Shown here: piece by piece, positions 36,882 through 39,032 of the stretch
Layout: the number at the start of each line of letters is the position of its first letter
How positions within the stretch are numbered: the stretch's first letter is position 1
NCBI GenBank assembly: GCA_017525235.1
Contig: JAFXTC010000055.1
Coordinates: 1 to 39,032, forward strand
Source: Bacteroidaceae bacterium
Lineage (GTDB): Bacteria > Bacteroidota > Bacteroidia > Bacteroidales > Bacteroidaceae
Length of the DNA: 39,032 nucleotides
Reading direction: 5' to 3'
Made by a program: the position numbers and the translations under genes
The notes under the pieces: generated by a model
What the model saw: the letters and a program-made list of their open reading frames with translations, nothing else
What the model was told of the DNA's origin: nothing
The model's database searches: none

Positions 36882-38546
36882 ATGAAAAGATTTACTCTTA
36901 CATCTCTTTTCTTCATGCTTGTAGGGTTGGCAAGTGCTTATGATGCTCAGATTGGAGGCATCTACTACAACCTTAATTCTGAAACAAAACAGGCAGAGGT
37001 GACTTATGAATCCCTCCCCAACAATTCTTACACGAGCAACGTGACTATTCCCGCAACCGTAACCTACAATGGTGTGACTTATAGCGTGATGACAATCGGA
37101 TATGCTGCTTTCGCTTTATGTTCAGGTCTGACAGCGGTGACCATCCCCAGCAGCGTGACATCGATAGATGGCTATGCTTTCTATGGCTGTTCTGGTCTGG
37201 CGTCCATCGAAATTCCTAACAGCGTAACATATATAGGGGGTGAAGCCTTTACGGGAACAGCATGGTACAATAATCAGCCCGATGGCTTGCTGTATGCAGG
37301 AAAGGTCGCTTACAAATACAAAGGAACGATGCCGGAAAATTCATTTATCTTGATAAAAGAAGGTACTGCGACTATTGCAGAAAAAGCTTTCTATAACTGT
37401 TCTGGCTTGACATCCATCCAATTTCCCAACAGCGTGGAATATATAGGAGATGATGCTTTTACGGGAACAGTATGGGATAATAACCTGCCCGATGGCTTGC
37501 TGTATGCGGGAAAGGTTGTATACAGATACGTAGGAACGATGCCTGAAAATACTTCTATTTCAATAAAAGAAGGAACGGTGACCATTGTTAGTAAAGCCTT
37601 CCTCGGGTGCTCAGGATTGATATCCATTACTATCCCCAACAGCGTGACTTCAATAGGAGACAGAACTTTTGGTGGTTGCTCTAGCCTGACATCTGTTACC
37701 CTTCCTAACAAAGTGAAATTAATAGGAAACATGACATTCAGCTATTGCTCAGGCCTGACAACAGTGACCATCCCCAACGGCGTGATATCAATAGGAGATC
37801 AGGCATTCTTTGAATGCAAAGACCTGTCATCAATTAACATTCCTAACAGCGTGACATCGATAGGAACCCAGACTTTCTATAAATGCTCCAACCTGACATC
37901 AATAATAATTCCCAACAATGTGAAAAAAATAGGTGCTGGAGCCTTTTTGGGTTGCTCCAATCTGGCATCGGTTAATATTCCCAACAGCCTGACAGCAATA
38001 GAAAGTTCTACTTTTGACCGTTGTTCAAGTCTAACATCTGTTACCATCCCTAACAGCGTGACAACAATAGGAAACTATGCTTTCTGGGGATGCCGTGGTC
38101 TGACAGAGGTCACTATTCCCAATAGCGTGACATCAATGGGAAACTATGCTTTCTCTAATTGTTCTGGTCTGACATCTGTAACTATCGGGAGCAGCGTGGT
38201 ATTCATTGGCGAATGTGCTTTCTCTTGCTGCTCAAGTCTGAAATCGGTAAGCTGCAAGGCAACATCTGTACCGTCAACAGAAAGTAATGCTTTTCACGAT
38301 GTTCCTCTGAGTAGTGTATCGCTATACGTGCCTGAAGTTTCCGTCGGAGTTTATCAGACGACAGAGCCTTGGAGCGAATTTGGGAAGATCCTCACACTTG
38401 ATGGCGGCGAGCCCGACCCGGATGGCATAGAATCTCCTCTTGCCGAGGGGAAAGAGGGATCAGTGTTCAACATTGCAGGGCAGCGCGTAAGTAAACCTAC
38501 AAAGGGCTTGTATATTGTAAATGGCAAGAAAATCTTAAAGAATTAG
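36882..38546 (+). CDS. BspA-like leucine-rich repeat surface protein
   Basis: 554 residues from the ATG at 36882, which begins a clear signal peptide (MKRFTLTSLFFMLVGLASA). Most of the protein consists of 23-residue LRR_5-type repeats of the form 'LTSVTIPNSVTSIGxxAFxxCSG'. Two 70-residue modules containing PDGLLYAGKV interrupt them in tandem. The end, about 510-554, has FNIAGQRVSKPTKGLYIVNG, a tail related to type IX sorting signals. BspA proteins of Bacteroidetes bind host or matrix proteins or other bacteria. For a commensal, adhesion or surface interaction is inferred; the ligand is unknown. Confidence 0.88.
   Translation: MKRFTLTSLFFMLVGLASAYDAQIGGIYYNLNSETKQAEVTYESLPNNSYTSNVTIPATVTYNGVTYSVMTIGYAAFALCSGLTAVTIPSSVTSIDGYAFYGCSGLASIEIPNSVTYIGGEAFTGTAWYNNQPDGLLYAGKVAYKYKGTMPENSFILIKEGTATIAEKAFYNCSGLTSIQFPNSVEYIGDDAFTGTVWDNNLPDGLLYAGKVVYRYVGTMPENTSISIKEGTVTIVSKAFLGCSGLISITIPNSVTSIGDRTFGGCSSLTSVTLPNKVKLIGNMTFSYCSGLTTVTIPNGVISIGDQAFFECKDLSSINIPNSVTSIGTQTFYKCSNLTSIIIPNNVKKIGAGAFLGCSNLASVNIPNSLTAIESSTFDRCSSLTSVTIPNSVTTIGNYAFWGCRGLTEVTIPNSVTSMGNYAFSNCSGLTSVTIGSSVVFIGECAFSCCSSLKSVSCKATSVPSTESNAFHDVPLSSVSLYVPEVSVGVYQTTEPWSEFGKILTLDGGEPDPDGIESPLAEGKEGSVFNIAGQRVSKPTKGLYIVNGKKILKN
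37215..37634 (+). repeat. 210-base tandem duplication in the BspA-like gene
   Basis: Two adjacent copies (37215-37424 and 37425-37634) encode FTGTAWYNNQPDGLLYAGKV and FTGTVWDNNLPDGLLYAGKV modules, each followed by GTMPEN and IKEGT. The period of exactly 210 bases keeps the frame. Confidence 0.85.
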
Positions 38547-38553
38547 CGAAATT

Positions 38554-38739
38554 ATGAAGAACAGAATCTTATTACTGCTTTGCCTGCTGAGTACGCTGAG
38601 CACGAAAGCACAAACAAATGAAGTACTGCTGGATGCCGACGGCATCATGCGCGTGGGCGCTCCCGTCAATATACCTAACAGCGTGACAAGCATCGGCAAT
38701 TACGCTTTCCCAACAAGAACGTGTAAATCTTGTGCATAA
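38554..38739 (+). pseudogene. Truncated BspA-like gene
   Basis: It starts seven bases after the intact BspA-like gene. It has a good signal peptide (MKNRILLLLCLLSTLSTKAQ), a short linker and one LRR_5 repeat (VNIPNSVTSIGNYAF), then runs into PTRTCKSCA and a stop after 61 residues. A functional repeat protein would need many more units. The break falls near 38709, and the sequence after it is unrelated to the repeats, so the rest of the gene was deleted or replaced. Confidence 0.65.
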
Positions 38740-38787
38740 TATAAAAACGGCTCAATTTTTGCACTTGTTAAAAAATTCACTGAGAAG

Positions 38788-38819
38788 TTTGGCGGTTTAA
38801 TGGAATTTATCTACTTTTG
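38788..38819 (+). promoter_or_regulatory. Bacteroidetes promoter of the right-edge gene
   Basis: TTTG at 38788-38791, 20 bases, TACTTTTG at 38812-38819: a full consensus match. Expected start near 38826, about 46 bases before the ATG at 38872. Confidence 0.75.
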
Positions 38820-38871
38820 CCGATAATTACAAAACGTAGACGGGCAAAGTGCTCCTTAAAGGTAATCAAGC

Positions 38872-39032
38872 ATGTACGATCAAAAGATACAGGAAGATCT
38901 TTTCTATATAATGCTTTATGGAGCAGTGGCAATGATGTCCTTGATGGCCAGTTGCTATCTGCTGCTCCGACGGGCCAATGCCATTGCGCCCGATGTCACA
39001 TCGTCTGTACGCCTGCGTCGATGGACGGCGGC
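38872..39032 (+). CDS. Start of a membrane-anchored protein (cut by window end)
   Basis: The ATG at 38872 opens a frame that stays open to the end of the window (53 full codons): MYDQKIQEDLFYIMLYGAVA and on. Residues about 11-32 form a membrane helix, followed by basic residues (LLRRANA) and a second Arg-rich stretch. The preceding consensus promoter supports a real gene. The N-terminus resembles membrane-anchored AraC-type regulators of Prevotella, but the DNA-binding part would lie outside the window, so this is only a suggestion. Confidence 0.5.
   Translation, partial: MYDQKIQEDLFYIMLYGAVAMMSLMASCYLLLRRANAIAPDVTSSVRLRRWTA

Noticed and set aside
37100-38240. Regularly spaced repeats suggesting a CRISPR-like array
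   Set aside because: They are about 69-base coding repeats of the leucine-rich repeat protein, in frame and degenerate, without spacers.

Overview
The window looks like a chromosomal segment of a Bacteroidales bacterium, most likely a gut or rumen Prevotella-type organism. The evidence is a set of promoters matching the Bacteroidetes consensus (TTTG, 19-20 bases, TAnnTTTG), an ECF sigma / DUF4974 anti-sigma / outer-membrane barrel operon, BspA-type leucine-rich repeat proteins, C-terminal tails related to type IX sorting domains, and many secreted plant cell wall glycosidases. I see no tRNA, rRNA, CRISPR array, transposase or phage gene.

Left part (1-8404): a repeat-bearing region with one small membrane protein; a four-gene minus-strand operon (ECF sigma factor, membrane anti-sigma factor, outer-membrane beta-barrel receptor-like protein, S41 peptidase); and a plus-strand AlbA/ATPase/winged-helix regulator whose linker is encoded by a short tandem repeat. 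A decayed gene end follows it. Next come an inositol monophosphatase-family gene with a textbook promoter and, convergent with it, a BASS-family transporter.

Centre (9152-33600): two long minus-strand units that together form a pectin/arabinan-type degradation region. Unit 1 reads from a promoter at 20657-20687: unknown membrane protein, esterase-like phytase-family protein, GH127 beta-L-arabinofuranosidase, C69 dipeptidase, PL11 rhamnogalacturonan lyase with a very long beta-repeat extension, and BASS transporter. Unit 2 reads from about 33595: GH2 beta-galactosidase with C-terminal accessory domains, a CbiG-CobM cobalamin fusion cut short, a DUF4491 membrane protein, GH3, and two GH43 enzymes. 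A divergently promoted free methionine-(R)-sulfoxide reductase lies between the units. No SusC/SusD pair or hybrid two-component regulator is present, so this is not a canonical polysaccharide utilisation locus. By inference, the lyase and the GH2, which carry sorting-type tails, act at the cell surface, and the other glycosidases act in the periplasm on side-chain arabinose, galactose and xylose.

Right part (33614-39032): pflB-pflA (anaerobic pyruvate cleavage) with its own promoter; a divergent BspA-like repeat protein with a tandemly duplicated module; a broken second BspA-like gene; and the start of a membrane-anchored protein that runs off the window.
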